Positions 1 through 10,361 of a stretch of DNA of 64,000 bases are shown piece by piece. Source of the stretch: Hellea balneolensis DSM 19091 (GTDB taxonomy: Bacteria; Pseudomonadota; Alphaproteobacteria; Caulobacterales; Maricaulaceae). Below the pieces are notes generated by a model. That model ran no database searches. It was not told the origin of the DNA and was given only the letters and a program-made list of their open reading frames with translations. The DNA lies in assembly GCF_000428525.1 (NCBI RefSeq), contig NZ_AUAC01000003.1, positions 1 through 64,000 of the forward strand. Direction: 5' to 3'. Numbering within the stretch: the stretch's first letter is position 1; each line of letters opens with the position of its first letter. The position numbers were made by a program, and so were the translations under genes.

Positions 1-3000
1 AATATTAATGCGTTTGAGAGCTATGACATTACGGCGACTGACGGCAATGATTATGTTTACACTGAAAACGGTGATGGCGATGATATTATCCGTGGTCTTG
101 GCGGTAGTGATATAATCTACACGCGTGGCGGCAATGACCAGATTTATGGTGGCGAGGGCGATGATCAACTCTATGGCGGTGATGGTGATGATTATATTGA
201 GGGCGGCGACGGCAATGACGTGCTTTGGGGCGAAGACGGTCTTGATACGATCTTTGGCGGCGCGGGTAATGATACGATTTATGGGGGCACGGGTGCAGAT
301 CTATTTGTTATTCAAAGATTTGGTGGTCTGGAAACAATTTCAGATTTTGAGATTGGAATTGATCTCGTAAATGTATTTGCATTTAGTGTCTCTGAAGTCT
401 CATCTGCTTTAACAGAGTTCCAAAATGCATATGATCCGGATTTACCTGAGACTCACTACATGCATTTACCAACAGATGTGTCTATTCGATTTCTCGGTAT
501 CGACCCGCAACTACTCTCGCTAGATGATTTTGACTTCACTGAAGTTGAATTACCAGCTGATCCAAAAGAGGTTCCTAGCAAGCTCTTAATTGAGTTTTTT
601 GCACGTCAAACGGCTTATCTTCAACGAGCTGAACTAGACGCTCTTTTACGAGATGAAAATCCTATTTATGAAAATTATGCTGTCCTAGATGCTCTCGGCA
701 ATGACACGGGGTATTTAGTAGAAAAGATATTTGACTTTGAAGGATTTTTAGCTGTCGCATTAGTGAGTGATACAGGCCAATCTGTTCTTGCTGTCCGCGG
801 TACAGCATCATTTTCAGATATATTAGCTGATCTAGACCCGGGTGGAGTTGGCTATGATCAATTTGTTGCAGCCTGGAATCAAACAGATCCTAACAGCTTG
901 CGTCAATGGATTCTTGATAATAATGAAGAGGGAATCCACATCACAGGGCATAGTTTAGGCGGTGCACAGGCGCAACTCTTGACTGCTTTTGCGTCTGAAC
1001 AACAAATTCTGATCGGTTCTTTGACTACATTCAATTCTCCGGGAATTTCTGATGTTGATTTATCCAGAATAGATGCGGCTTATGTTGGAAATGTCGAACA
1101 TAATATTTCTTCTGGTGATGTTGTTTCAATGGTTGGTGATGGATACGTGCCAGGTCAAGTTAGTATTTATGATCTTGATACTATAACTTCTTCATCTACT
1201 ATTTCTGCACTTTTCCATGTTTATTTTGCTCATGCCAGCCATTGGTCAGATGATGAACTTTACGGTTCTGATTTTAATGTATTTGAGCAGAGGCCAATAG
1301 AAAATGATCCCGTTGATAGGGGGCTGCTATCAACTAGTGATTTGGGTGCGGGAACCTATAGCCACTTAATATCAAATTATGGATTTGATTCTGAGTATTT
1401 TTCATTTTTGGTCGCCGTGAATAATGTTGTAGGCAAAATAAACCCTGTTCTAGGAGCTGGTACAGCGGCAGCTCTATTAACGCGAGCTACGGCCGAAGCA
1501 GCGCGTTCTATAATAGGGCAGGCAATAGAACTAATTAGTACGATTGCCGATATTACATTGGCTGCCTTCAACATCGCTATAGCCGCGGGGGAAGCTGTTT
1601 CTGAGTGGACATTTGAAATGACTGATCTCATTTTGACTTGGACAGCAGAAACCTTTCTTGCCTTCGCTCGATTTAATGTGGAAATGTGGGTATCCGCTGC
1701 CGAATGGGGGGTCGCCACGGCCGCGGCTGTCTCATCTTGGACATCCGAGCAATGGGATAAAGCGAAGAATTGGACGGCGACCACTTGGGATGCTGTTAAA
1801 GATTGGACGTCTGGCCAATGGGATGATGCTCAAAATTGGACGATTGAAGCCTGGGAAACATTAGGTGATTGGACCGCTTCTCACTGGGAGGCCGTCAAGG
1901 ATTGGACATCTTCCCAGTTTGATGACTTAATGGGCCTTTCAGCCGACGCCTTAAGAGATACCGTTGAGCTTGGAGCTTCACTATTAAGACGTATCAACGA
2001 AACTGGCGAGCAGATAACGGATGCCTTAATAAGTACAATTGTGGATAATCCGATTATTATTGCTGGCACTGAAATTATAGACGACATAATTGGCGGCGTA
2101 GTTTCTGAAATATTTAATCTTGGCTTAGGTGATGATACAGTCGCTCCAGGAGGAGGGTTCGATACGGCTTCATTGGGGGCGGGCGTGGATTCAATAGTGG
2201 GAACGAGCGGAGAGCTAGATGGTCTGCGTGTCAATGATTTTACCGATGAAGATAGTCTCGAAATTGTTGGTATTGGTTTGACACGTGACAGCTTCATGTA
2301 TTCACAAGGGTCTGCCATTTTGGATATTGATACTGATGGTGATGGCCTATTTGATGTCACGATTAAACTAGAAGGTGATATATCATTTGACGAAATTGTA
2401 ATCTCAATTGTTGATGGCAATACGGTTATCACGACAAGTGGTTCATCTAATGGTATTGATCAAGATGGTTCGGATTTGGACGATATCATCTTAGGGTCTC
2501 CTGGCGATGATGTATTACGCGGCTTGGAAGGCGCTGACACCTTGGATGGGGCTGCGGGAAAAGACACAGCTAGTTATGTTGGGTCAGATGAACGCGTCAT
2601 AATCACACTTAATAGTTCAGCCGAGGGTGGGCATGCGGAAGGCGATATTTTGTCCAATTTTGAAAGCCTCATCGGCTCCGACTTCAATGATATACTAACG
2701 GGTGATACTGGAGACAATACGCTATCAGGTGAAGATGGGAATGATACTGTAAGTGGTGTTGAAGGGAACGACACATTAATAGGCGGCGTAGGCAATGACA
2801 TTTTGGATGGCGGTCTAGGTGATGATATTCTCATTGGTGAGGAAGGTGCGGATCGTTTGATTGGCGGTTCGGGCGCGGACATTCTAGATGGCGGCTTGGG
2901 CTTTGACTCTGTTGATTATCGCGGCGCGGCATCTCGTGTGGCCTTCGATGTCGTTAGCGGCGGCACAGTCGGCGATGCGGCAGGTGATACCTTTAACGGT

Positions 3001-4440
3001 ATTGAGCGTTATTATGCGTCAAACTTCAACGACACCATCACAGGCTCTGATGCTAATGAATTCTTCTACGGCGAGGACGGCAATGACACCATCAATGCAG
3101 GAGGTGGTATTGATCGTGTCTATGGCGGCGACGGTAATGATATTCAGCGCGGCCAAGCGGGTAATGATCAGCTTTACGGCTCAGCGGGCGCGGACCAACT
3201 GAACGGCGGTACAGGCTTTGATATTGCCAACTATAGAGCGGCCACTTCTGCTATTATGGTCAATCTTGCGACAGGCGGGACTGTCGGCGACGCGGCTGGT
3301 GACACTTACTTTGGCCTAGAAGCGATTTACGGTTCTGACTTTAACGACGTTATGACAGGCTCTAGCGGAACCAATGAACTGCGCGGCTTTAAAGGTGACG
3401 ATATTCTCGACGGGTCAGGTGGTAATGACCGTCTCTTTGGTGGAGAGGGCGCTGACACGCTCATTGGAGGCACAGGCATTGATATTGCCATGTTCACTGT
3501 AGCCACTGCTGGCGTAACGCTTGACTTAGCCACAGGCGGGACAGGCGGCGAAGCGGCTGGTGATAGCTATAGCGGCATTGAATGGGTCTTTGGCTCTGAC
3601 TTTGATGACGATATTACAGGCGATAGTGGCGCGAACCGCTTAACAGGTAATGACGGTAACGATAAGCTAAACGGTGCGGGCGGTAATGACCGCTTACTCG
3701 GCGGCGACGGTAATGACACCATTAATGGTGGTGACGGCGTAGATACCATCTTCGGCCAAGCGGGTGATGACATTATGATAGGCGGCGCGGGTAATGACTT
3801 CTTCTTCGGAGATAGTGGCTCGGATAGCCATGACGGCGGCACAGGGACGGATACAGTCTCATACCTAGCCTCAAGCTCAGGTGTCACTGTGAATATGCAA
3901 ACGGGCGGCACAGGCGGCGATGCTGCGGGCGACACTTACACAAGTATCGAACGTATCTTTGGGTCTGGCCATGATGATAACCTGACAGGTTCTGACGGTA
4001 ATGACACGATACTGGGTAATGGCGGTAATGACTTCCTTACGGGCGGCCTTGGCAATGACAGTCTGAACGGCGGCGCAGGTGTTGATAGTTTTGCTTATAA
4101 CACCGCACAGGACGCAGCAGATGTTATCCAGGGCCTCACGATCAATGAAGTCATCGACATCCTCTTCACAGACCCGGCCTTTGACACATTCGCGGAAATT
4201 ATGGCGGTGGCGACAGATGCAGGCGCGAATACGATCTTCAACTTTGGCGGCGGTAATACCCTCACGATCGTGGGACAGAACATCGCTGATCTCAGCGCCA
4301 ATAACTTCACCTTCACATCAACAACAATGGCAGAACCATTAGGAGGCGATGACAGCTACACCTACGAAATGGCAGATATAGAGCTCAATTTTTTCGCCGA
4401 GATCGTTACCGGTGTCTTCGACATGTATGCTTTGATTTAG
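1..4440 (+). CDS. Large RTX exoprotein with lipase-like domain (5' truncated by window edge)
   Basis: The reading frame is open from base 1, so the true start lies outside the window; 1479 residues are visible. Visible residues 15-100 are RTX nonapeptide repeats (GGxGxDxLx). A lipase-like region follows, with GHSLGG at residues 316-321, the nucleophile elbow of class 3 lipases. Next come Ala-rich and Trp-rich helical segments (residues about 480-645), then RTX blocks from about residue 820 to 1360. These blocks recur in modules that contain a conserved AAGDTY/F-G-E phrase. The acidic, aromatic-rich C-terminus without repeats fits a type I secretion signal. In this family RTX repeats bind calcium after export; lipase activity is inferred from the motif only, since the Asp and His partners were not assigned. 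No type I secretion genes are in view. Confidence 0.85.
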   Translation, partial: NINAFESYDITATDGNDYVYTENGDGDDIIRGLGGSDIIYTRGGNDQIYGGEGDDQLYGGDGDDYIEGGDGNDVLWGEDGLDTIFGGAGNDTIYGGTGADLFVIQRFGGLETISDFEIGIDLVNVFAFSVSEVSSALTEFQNAYDPDLPETHYMHLPTDVSIRFLGIDPQLLSLDDFDFTEVELPADPKEVPSKLLIEFFARQTAYLQRAELDALLRDENPIYENYAVLDALGNDTGYLVEKIFDFEGFLAVALVSDTGQSVLAVRGTASFSDILADLDPGGVGYDQFVAAWNQTDPNSLRQWILDNNEEGIHITGHSLGGAQAQLLTAFASEQQILIGSLTTFNSPGISDVDLSRIDAAYVGNVEHNISSGDVVSMVGDGYVPGQVSIYDLDTITSSSTISALFHVYFAHASHWSDDELYGSDFNVFEQRPIENDPVDRGLLSTSDLGAGTYSHLISNYGFDSEYFSFLVAVNNVVGKINPVLGAGTAAALLTRATAEAARSIIGQAIELISTIADITLAAFNIAIAAGEAVSEWTFEMTDLILTWTAETFLAFARFNVEMWVSAAEWGVATAAAVSSWTSEQWDKAKNWTATTWDAVKDWTSGQWDDAQNWTIEAWETLGDWTASHWEAVKDWTSSQFDDLMGLSADALRDTVELGASLLRRINETGEQITDALISTIVDNPIIIAGTEIIDDIIGGVVSEIFNLGLGDDTVAPGGGFDTASLGAGVDSIVGTSGELDGLRVNDFTDEDSLEIVGIGLTRDSFMYSQGSAILDIDTDGDGLFDVTIKLEGDISFDEIVISIVDGNTVITTSGSSNGIDQDGSDLDDIILGSPGDDVLRGLEGADTLDGAAGKDTASYVGSDERVIITLNSSAEGGHAEGDILSNFESLIGSDFNDILTGDTGDNTLSGEDGNDTVSGVEGNDTLIGGVGNDILDGGLGDDILIGEEGADRLIGGSGADILDGGLGFDSVDYRGAASRVAFDVVSGGTVGDAAGDTFNGIERYYASNFNDTITGSDANEFFYGEDGNDTINAGGGIDRVYGGDGNDIQRGQAGNDQLYGSAGADQLNGGTGFDIANYRAATSAIMVNLATGGTVGDAAGDTYFGLEAIYGSDFNDVMTGSSGTNELRGFKGDDILDGSGGNDRLFGGEGADTLIGGTGIDIAMFTVATAGVTLDLATGGTGGEAAGDSYSGIEWVFGSDFDDDITGDSGANRLTGNDGNDKLNGAGGNDRLLGGDGNDTINGGDGVDTIFGQAGDDIMIGGAGNDFFFGDSGSDSHDGGTGTDTVSYLASSSGVTVNMQTGGTGGDAAGDTYTSIERIFGSGHDDNLTGSDGNDTILGNGGNDFLTGGLGNDSLNGGAGVDSFAYNTAQDAADVIQGLTINEVIDILFTDPAFDTFAEIMAVATDAGANTIFNFGGGNTLTIVGQNIADLSANNFTFTSTTMAEPLGGDDSYTYEMADIELNFFAEIVTGVFDMYALI
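1738..1935 (+). repeat. Six tandem 33-nt units coding a Trp-rich 11-residue repeat
   Basis: Inside the RTX gene, six consecutive units of exactly 33 nt encode the pattern W-T-x-x-x-W-(D/E)-x-(A/V/L)-x-(N/D). The first unit reads WTSEQWDKAKN; the last begins WTSSQFDDL and loses its second Trp. An 11-residue period suits a hendecad amphipathic helix with two Trp per three turns. The DNA units have diverged while the Trp positions are kept, which suggests selection on the protein. A membrane-contacting or self-associating helix is a guess. Confidence 0.85.
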
Positions 4441-4584
4441 ACACCTGCGTAACTGGCATGACCACAAGCAATACTTATCATGAGATATTTCCATATTTTG
4501 AGAGCTGGTGCTATGTAAGGTAACGAACCAATGGTATAAACGATTGATATTTATATTTAATTTATGATATGTGGATCACCTGTA

Positions 4585-4603
4585 CCCCCAATTATGCCCC
4601 CAA
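4585..4603 (+). repeat. Left copy of CCCCCAA-N-TGCCCCCAA repeat, candidate island boundary
   Basis: The 19-base sequence CCCCCAATTATGCCCCCAA lies just past the hsdR stop codon. A copy with two mismatches in the same orientation lies at 18719-18737, just upstream of the P4-type integrase. The pair brackets 14.1 kb that holds the restriction and nucleotide-metabolism genes. It may be a direct repeat at the island ends or an arm-type integrase binding site; which of the two cannot be decided from the sequence. Confidence 0.45.
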
Positions 4604-4610
4604 TCAGCCT

Positions 4611-6971
4611 TTAACCCGCATACATGACGCGTTGGAGGCCGACGAAAGCGGTTTTGATATTGGGGAGGTCGCCGAGTTGGGATTTGGCGTCTGACAAACT
4701 TCCATAGCGGATTTTGAGCAGATCACCGAGTTTGTCATAGCCCAGCTCTTCCACACCTTCGCGTTCATAGGCTTTAAGGACCGCTTCGAGGAAATCCCGC
4801 ATCGATGTTTCATAGCCGCTCAAGCCGAATTGACGGGCGTCTTCGGCGCGTTCAACACGGGTGCGCGGATCAAGCTTGAAACGGATATTGGCGAGCACAT
4901 CGAAAATATCGCTATCGGGCGCATCGATCAGGCGCGCCATATCATCTAGTCGTTCTTGGTCAAAGCCGCGTTCCTGTAACTGCCCCAGCAAAGCTTTGCG
5001 CAGATCAGGGTCGCTCCATTTCTCGCGCAGTTCTTCTTCGCCAGAGATCAGGTTTTGTAAATCACCAAACAAACGCTTTAGAAACTCTGAAGCCGAAACT
5101 TGCTGCCCGTCCAGCCAATAGGTCGTCACCGCCATATATTGGATTTGCCGCTTGGAGCCATCGGCCAATTTCACGACAACCTTCTCCGGCTTTTCTGCGT
5201 TTGGATCACCGGGGTCTACAAAATCATCCGGGTCTGGCTCTTTTACGCCTTCTGGGTCATTGGGTTTCTCTGGTGGAGGAACAGGCTCCAAAGGCTCCCC
5301 GTCCCATTCGGGGTCGTTGAAATGCTCATAGGCTTTGACGAAATCATAAATGGTGAAATGGTCCTTGCCGTCAAACATGCGCGTCCCGCGTCCGACAATC
5401 TGCTTAAACTCAATCATCGAGGTCACAGGTCGCATAAGAACAATATTGCGCACATTGCGCGCATCCACCCCGGTTGAGAGCTTTCGCGATGTAGTGAGGA
5501 TGGTCGGTATGGTTTTCTCATTATCCTGAAAGCGCCGCAAATCGGCTTCGCCCGCTTCGCCGTCATTGGCGGTCACGCGTACGCAATAACCCAGATCGGG
5601 TACGGGCTTATTCTCATTGATAAAGTCGCGCACCATAGCCGCGTGGTCTTGGGTGGCGCAAAAGACGAGCGTCTTTTGCATTGGGTTTATCTGCCCCATA
5701 AATTCTTTCACCCGGCTTTGCTCGCGCTCATCCATCACGATTTTGCGGTTAAAGTCGCTTTCGGTATAGGTTTTGTCTTGCTCGATAATGCCGCGCACCA
5801 CTTTATCACCGGGGCGGTAAACATATTCATCAATCGTACTGGCCATTTGCCGAACTTTAAATGGTGTGAGGAAGCCGTCTTCAATCCCTTCCTTGAGTGA
5901 ATAGGTATAAACAGGCTCCCCGAAATAGGCATAGCTATCGGCGTTGGTTTCGCGCTTGGGTGTGGCTGTCAGGCCGAGCTGCACGGCGGGCTCGAAATAT
6001 TCCAAAATTCGCCGCCAAGGCGTGGCGTCTCGAGCACCTGCGCGGTGGCATTCATCAATGATGATAAAATCAAAAAAGTCCGGCGGATATTCCATATAGT
6101 TTGGTTCGCCATTCTCATAGATTATGCCCTCTTCGTTCTCGCCAACTTCTTCCGACCCGCTGGTCATGAGTGTCTGAAAGATTGAGAAAAACACATTGGC
6201 ATTTTTGGGCATGCCCTTGCGGTTACGGATTTCCTTCGGGCTAATCCGCATACGCGCGTCTTCGGTAAAGCCAGAGAAACTCCCATAGGCCTGATCGGCG
6301 AGGATATTGCGATCCGCGAGGAAAAGGATACGCGGCTGCCGTTTTTTATCTCCCGGTAGGTTCCAACGTGTCTGGAACAGCTTCCACGCTATCTGATAGG
6401 CCACACCCGTCTTGCCAGTCCCTGTGGCGAGCGTCAGCAAGATGCGCTTATCCCCACGCGCTATGGCCTCTAAGACGGCAATGATGGAATTATGCTGATA
6501 GTAGCGCGGCTCCCATTTGCCGCCATCTGTGGCAAAGGGCACAGCGCCAAATAATGTGCGCCAGTCGCTTTCTTGCGGGAAGATACGTGCCCAAAGCTCA
6601 TCTGGCGATGGGAAGGGCGGCTGAAACTCGCGTTCTTTGCCCGTTTTCATATCAATCTCGCGCCATTTAAGACCGTTTGAGCAATAGGCAAAGCGCGCTT
6701 TGAGGCGGCGGGCATAATCTATGGCTTGGCGATGACCTTCGCGGTGGGACATAGAGGCCTTTTTGGCTTCCAGCGCAGCGAGCTTTTGTCCACGATATTC
6801 AAAGACATAATCGGCATGGACAGGATTAACGCGGTGCCCGCCCGACATAATTCGCCCCGGACAAATCAGCTCTTCACGCAACCGTGTACCAGACACCTTC
6901 CCCCAACCTGCCGCTTGCAGGGCAGGTAGGATGCGGTTAGTCCGTGTCTCGGCTTCGGTTTCGTCGTTCAT
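4611..6971 (-). CDS. hsdR: Type I restriction enzyme R subunit
   Basis: The 786-residue protein has the layout of EcoEI-like HsdR. An N-terminal PD-(D/E)xK nuclease shows D54 and E68-A-K70. Two helicase lobes follow, with Walker A TGTGKT at about residues 184-189 and the DECH box at 306-309; the GRGTRM phrase of motif VI and an EcoEI-type C-terminal region come after. In type I systems this subunit translocates DNA and cuts far from the target, but only in complex with M2S. The start overlaps the stop of the upstream 185-residue gene by 4 nt, the third such junction in this operon. No defect is visible here, but restriction depends on HsdM, which is interrupted. Confidence 0.95.
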   Translation of the reverse strand: MNDETEAETRTNRILPALQAAGWGKVSGTRLREELICPGRIMSGGHRVNPVHADYVFEYRGQKLAALEAKKASMSHREGHRQAIDYARRLKARFAYCSNGLKWREIDMKTGKEREFQPPFPSPDELWARIFPQESDWRTLFGAVPFATDGGKWEPRYYQHNSIIAVLEAIARGDKRILLTLATGTGKTGVAYQIAWKLFQTRWNLPGDKKRQPRILFLADRNILADQAYGSFSGFTEDARMRISPKEIRNRKGMPKNANVFFSIFQTLMTSGSEEVGENEEGIIYENGEPNYMEYPPDFFDFIIIDECHRAGARDATPWRRILEYFEPAVQLGLTATPKRETNADSYAYFGEPVYTYSLKEGIEDGFLTPFKVRQMASTIDEYVYRPGDKVVRGIIEQDKTYTESDFNRKIVMDEREQSRVKEFMGQINPMQKTLVFCATQDHAAMVRDFINENKPVPDLGYCVRVTANDGEAGEADLRRFQDNEKTIPTILTTSRKLSTGVDARNVRNIVLMRPVTSMIEFKQIVGRGTRMFDGKDHFTIYDFVKAYEHFNDPEWDGEPLEPVPPPEKPNDPEGVKEPDPDDFVDPGDPNAEKPEKVVVKLADGSKRQIQYMAVTTYWLDGQQVSASEFLKRLFGDLQNLISGEEELREKWSDPDLRKALLGQLQERGFDQERLDDMARLIDAPDSDIFDVLANIRFKLDPRTRVERAEDARQFGLSGYETSMRDFLEAVLKAYEREGVEELGYDKLGDLLKIRYGSLSDAKSQLGDLPNIKTAFVGLQRVMYAG

Positions 6972-7525
6972 TCTGGGAATTCCTCCAGAATATTGCCTTG
7001 GGCAGCTATTCGCAATTTATCCAAACGCTCTAAGTGATCCGAGATTGTCCCCAACTCTAATTCCAGCCGCTCTCCGATTTGCGAGATATTGGCGTCAGGT
7101 AATTTTTCATCGATTTCTTTAATACAGGCAAGAAAGTTTTGTACTGCGACAACCTCATTACGGTTTAAAAATTTTGCGCGTGATCGAAATTGGTTTTCAA
7201 ACCAGTCTCGCTCTTTGTAATAAAGCCATAGATGCTTTTTAACTCTGAAATCCTCGAGATCCATGAGGCTACGTTGTAAAACCCGCATGCTTCTGGCAAT
7301 GCCAATCCGGGCCTCATTGCGACTTTGGTAGGATTGAAAAATATAATCGATGATACGAATGGAAATATAAATGCCTATGAACTCCGGCGTCATACTTTCC
7401 AGAAAATTTACCCAGGCATTATCGATACCTTTTATCTCAAAAAATTCATTGGCGAATAATATGCCAGATGTGAGACCAGCCACACCAAATAGATCAAGGA
7501 AGAAATGATATCTTGAATATCTCAC
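6968..7525 (-). CDS. Uncharacterised protein encoded between hsdS and hsdR, probable membrane anchor
   Basis: This 185-residue protein is not one I recognise. The N-terminal 60 residues contain two hydrophobic stretches (about 9-25 and 47-66) that could cross or contact the membrane. The rest is charged and mostly helical, rich in Arg, Glu and Leu. Four-base overlaps with hsdS upstream and hsdR downstream show that it is translated as part of the restriction operon. Accessory genes inside type I operons are known and may modulate restriction, but no role can be assigned from the residues seen. Existence as a gene is well supported; function is unknown. Confidence 0.75.
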   Translation of the reverse strand: MRYSRYHFFLDLFGVAGLTSGILFANEFFEIKGIDNAWVNFLESMTPEFIGIYISIRIIDYIFQSYQSRNEARIGIARSMRVLQRSLMDLEDFRVKKHLWLYYKERDWFENQFRSRAKFLNRNEVVAVQNFLACIKEIDEKLPDANISQIGERLELELGTISDHLERLDKLRIAAQGNILEEFPE

Positions 7526-8781
7526 GTCAACTCTCCCGCAAAGGCTTTGGCGAGGAGGGATCGGCGGAGATCATTGCAATCATTTTGTTGCGATGCATTT
7601 GAGGTGTTTAGTGTCTTAAACTTCTTCGTGTAGAATTCAATTGTTGCAACAATTGTTTCTTGCTCCGGTTTCGGTGGTACGGGAATAGGAAATTGTCTAA
7701 TATCGCCAATGTTAAGATGGGGCGAAGCGGCACCACCCGTGAAATGACGAACCTCACCTAAAATTAGAGCCGAATTTAAAACAGAACAAAAATATTCCGG
7801 TAGGATATACTCATTCCGCAATCTAAACTGCATCATCCTTTGTCCAAGACAAGCCTTTAAGTCGGGCGGGTGCATGCAAGCTATGCCAAGAATTCCACCT
7901 TCTCTGCTATACAAGACATCTCCGGGCTTGGGCTCTAATCTTGATATTCTAGTTTGATAGGTTTCTGAAGATACATATCTAACCTTAGTGAGGTTTAGTT
8001 CACCAGGGCGAAAATTGGTCGTTCTTAAACATATTTCACCTTCATGGGTCCACTTGGGGGTTGTGTGTAGGCAATCAACTATATGGGTACAAAGTTGCTC
8101 CGTAGAAGCCCAGGTCCAATGAGCCGGAATTACGTCCTTATCATTTATCGTCACAAAGCGAGGCTTCCGAAATTTCTTCTCACCTTCTCGATTTTTTTGT
8201 TCTCGTGTAAGTTCCCTTATTGATTCAGTGACCGTCTTATGCGTAGATTCAGTTGAATTACCTAAGACCGCTTCATTTAGAACGACTTCAAACAACTCCT
8301 TAGCACTTTCCAAATTTGTCTCCGTATTGGCGCGGGCGCGATCTAGGCCTTCAAAGGCCTGATCGAGGGTCGCCACAATCCGTCTCTGCTCCTCTAAAGG
8401 CGGGAGAGTAATAGATAAATCGTAAACTTCGTTGCGATTAATTCCGGGTTTTACCCCTTTCGCCATTTTTGGAAGTTCTAAACTAAATAGAAGATACTCC
8501 AAAAAATCAAAATCAATTCGATCTTCGTCATGCGTCGTGAAGTAGGTAACATCTAAAGGCCAAAAAGGGGTTTCCACGCGATTGATTTCCCCCGCAGATC
8601 CTTTCCGCCCTACTATCAAAGACGGTGTTTCATAATAAAACTTCTCCGAATATGACTTTATACCATTAGCCCCTAAAACCGGATAAGAACCATCTGGATT
8701 TCTTTCATCTCTTGGCAGGGGTTTCCCATAATTTAGAGTGAGAACGTCGCCGAGGGGTATTTCCTCCCATCCCTCTTTCAC
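7522..8781 (-). CDS. hsdS: Type I restriction-modification specificity subunit
   Basis: The 419-residue protein has the usual two-half HsdS plan. Each half holds a target-recognition domain followed by a conserved helix: about residues 1-130 with the PPLEEQRRIV phrase near 128-137, then about 215-375 with PPKPEQETIVATIE. The two halves read the two parts of a bipartite DNA site and dock two HsdM copies. The first half starts with WEEIPLGDV, typical of the family. Both ends overlap neighbouring genes by 4 nt. The recognition sequence cannot be predicted by eye. Confidence 0.93.
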   Translation of the reverse strand: MKEGWEEIPLGDVLTLNYGKPLPRDERNPDGSYPVLGANGIKSYSEKFYYETPSLIVGRKGSAGEINRVETPFWPLDVTYFTTHDEDRIDFDFLEYLLFSLELPKMAKGVKPGINRNEVYDLSITLPPLEEQRRIVATLDQAFEGLDRARANTETNLESAKELFEVVLNEAVLGNSTESTHKTVTESIRELTREQKNREGEKKFRKPRFVTINDKDVIPAHWTWASTEQLCTHIVDCLHTTPKWTHEGEICLRTTNFRPGELNLTKVRYVSSETYQTRISRLEPKPGDVLYSREGGILGIACMHPPDLKACLGQRMMQFRLRNEYILPEYFCSVLNSALILGEVRHFTGGAASPHLNIGDIRQFPIPVPPKPEQETIVATIEFYTKKFKTLNTSNASQQNDCNDLRRSLLAKAFAGELT

Positions 8782-10235
8782 AACAATGTCCTTATATCTT
8801 CAAGGATTTTTGCCATTTCCTTATTCCGTGAGAGCATGTCGGCGATAATCTCTTCAGGATCGCGCAGTGGTTCTGCTTCTGGCTCATTGGGGTTCTTGAC
8901 AGAGAGATCAAGAGTCTCAAGGTCGACATCATCAACACTTTGAGTCCAGCTTTTCTCGCTTTCGGCCCGGATCTTTTGCAAGCTTACAAACTCTGCCAAA
9001 TCCTTATCATTAAGCGGATTGGTTTTGCCGAGGTTACGCCCCGGATCGAGGGCGTAATACCAGATGTCGCGCGTGGCTTTGCCTTTTTCAAAAAACAGAA
9101 CCACCGTTTTTACCCCCGCGCCTTGGAAGGTGCCGCCGGGGCAATCGAGGATAGTGTGGAGGTTACAATTGTCCAAAAGCTCCTGCCGTAGGGCAATAGA
9201 GGCGTTATCCGTATTCGATAGAAATGTGTTTTTAATCACAATTGCGGCGCGCCCGCCCGCGCGAAGTTTGCGAATGAAATGTTGTAAGAACAGATAGGCA
9301 GTTTCCGAGGATTTAATCGTGAAATTATGCTGCACCTCGCCGCGCTCTCCGCCGCCAAATGGGGGATTAGCGAGGATAACGTCATGGCGGTCTTTTTCCT
9401 GTAAATCCATGATATTTACATTCAGCGTATTGGTGTGAATGATATTGGGCGTTTCAATGCCGTGCAGCACCATATTCATAATGCCGATAATATAGGCCAG
9501 GGACTTTTTCTCTTGGCCGTAAAAGGTTCGCTCTTGCAGCGTTTCATAATCAGACGCGGATAGGTCCCCTGTTTTCATATAGTCATAGGCTTCGCAGAGG
9601 AACCCCGCCGAGCCGCAGGCCCCGTCATAGACCGTCTCGCCTATTTCCGGATCGAGTACTTTGATCATGGCGCGGATGAGCGGGCGCGGCGTGTAATATT
9701 CTCCGCCATTGCGCCCTGCATTGCCCATACGTTTTATGCGGCTTTCATAGAGGTCAGAGAGCTCATGTTTTTGGACTTGTGAGTTGAATTGCAAACTATC
9801 GACCTGATCAATCACATCGCGCAAAGTATAGCCGGAGCGAAAGCGATTAATAATTTCGGAAAATATCTCCCCGATTTTATACTCAATCTTGTCCGACGAT
9901 TTTGCGCTGGTCCGAAATGCCGCCAGATAGGGAAAGAGATCATCATTGACGAACTTAATAAAGTCATCGCCCGTCTTGGCGGTAATATGGTCCAGCTCGC
10001 CATTGGCATCTTTGGGCGCCGCCCAGCTTTTCTAGCGATAGGCGGTGTCCAGGATAGGGGCATAGTCCTTGCCCTCCAACAGCGCAGTATCCTCGCGCTC
10101 ACTCTCCCGGTCATCCAGATATTTGAGGAACAATATCCAGCTGGTTTGCTCGGCATAGTCCAGCTCAGACGCACATCCCGCTTCATTTCGTAGTGCGCGG
10201 TCGATATTGTTAAAGGCCGTTTCGAAGTTGCTCAT
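8778..10235 (-). pseudogene. hsdM: Type I DNA methyltransferase subunit interrupted by an in-frame amber codon
   Basis: The frame encodes 485 residues of an N6-adenine methyltransferase but is broken by TAG at 10032-10034, after residue 67. On both sides the frame is the same, so this is a nonsense change and not a frameshift. Upstream the residues match the HsdM N-terminal helical domain (FETAFNNIDRALRNEAG); downstream the text resumes as KSWAAPKDANGELDH. In HsdM proteins a Trp normally follows the YR pair here, so TGG to TAG is the simplest origin. The catalytic part has GEYYTP, the DGACGSAGF SAM motif and NPPFGG. Reinitiation at the ATG at 9824, suppression or sequencing error are alternatives. 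Without M, neither methylation nor restriction is expected. Confidence 0.9.
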
Positions 10236-10361
10236 TATAGTCCTGTTGCGGTCATGACAGTTTGGTTATTCTGATCCCCGGTTCTTGCTACTCAAGGGTG
10301 AGCACCGCGTAAAGCGCTATTAGTCGTCCGCAACCCTCTAAATACTCTCTAGGCTAGATTA

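Noticed and set aside
125-370. Met/Arg-rich frame at the window start
   Set aside because: It is the RTX repeats read out of frame.
1377-2882. Minus-strand frames opposite the RTX gene
   Set aside because: They follow the codon bias of the sense gene and show no family residues; antisense shadows.
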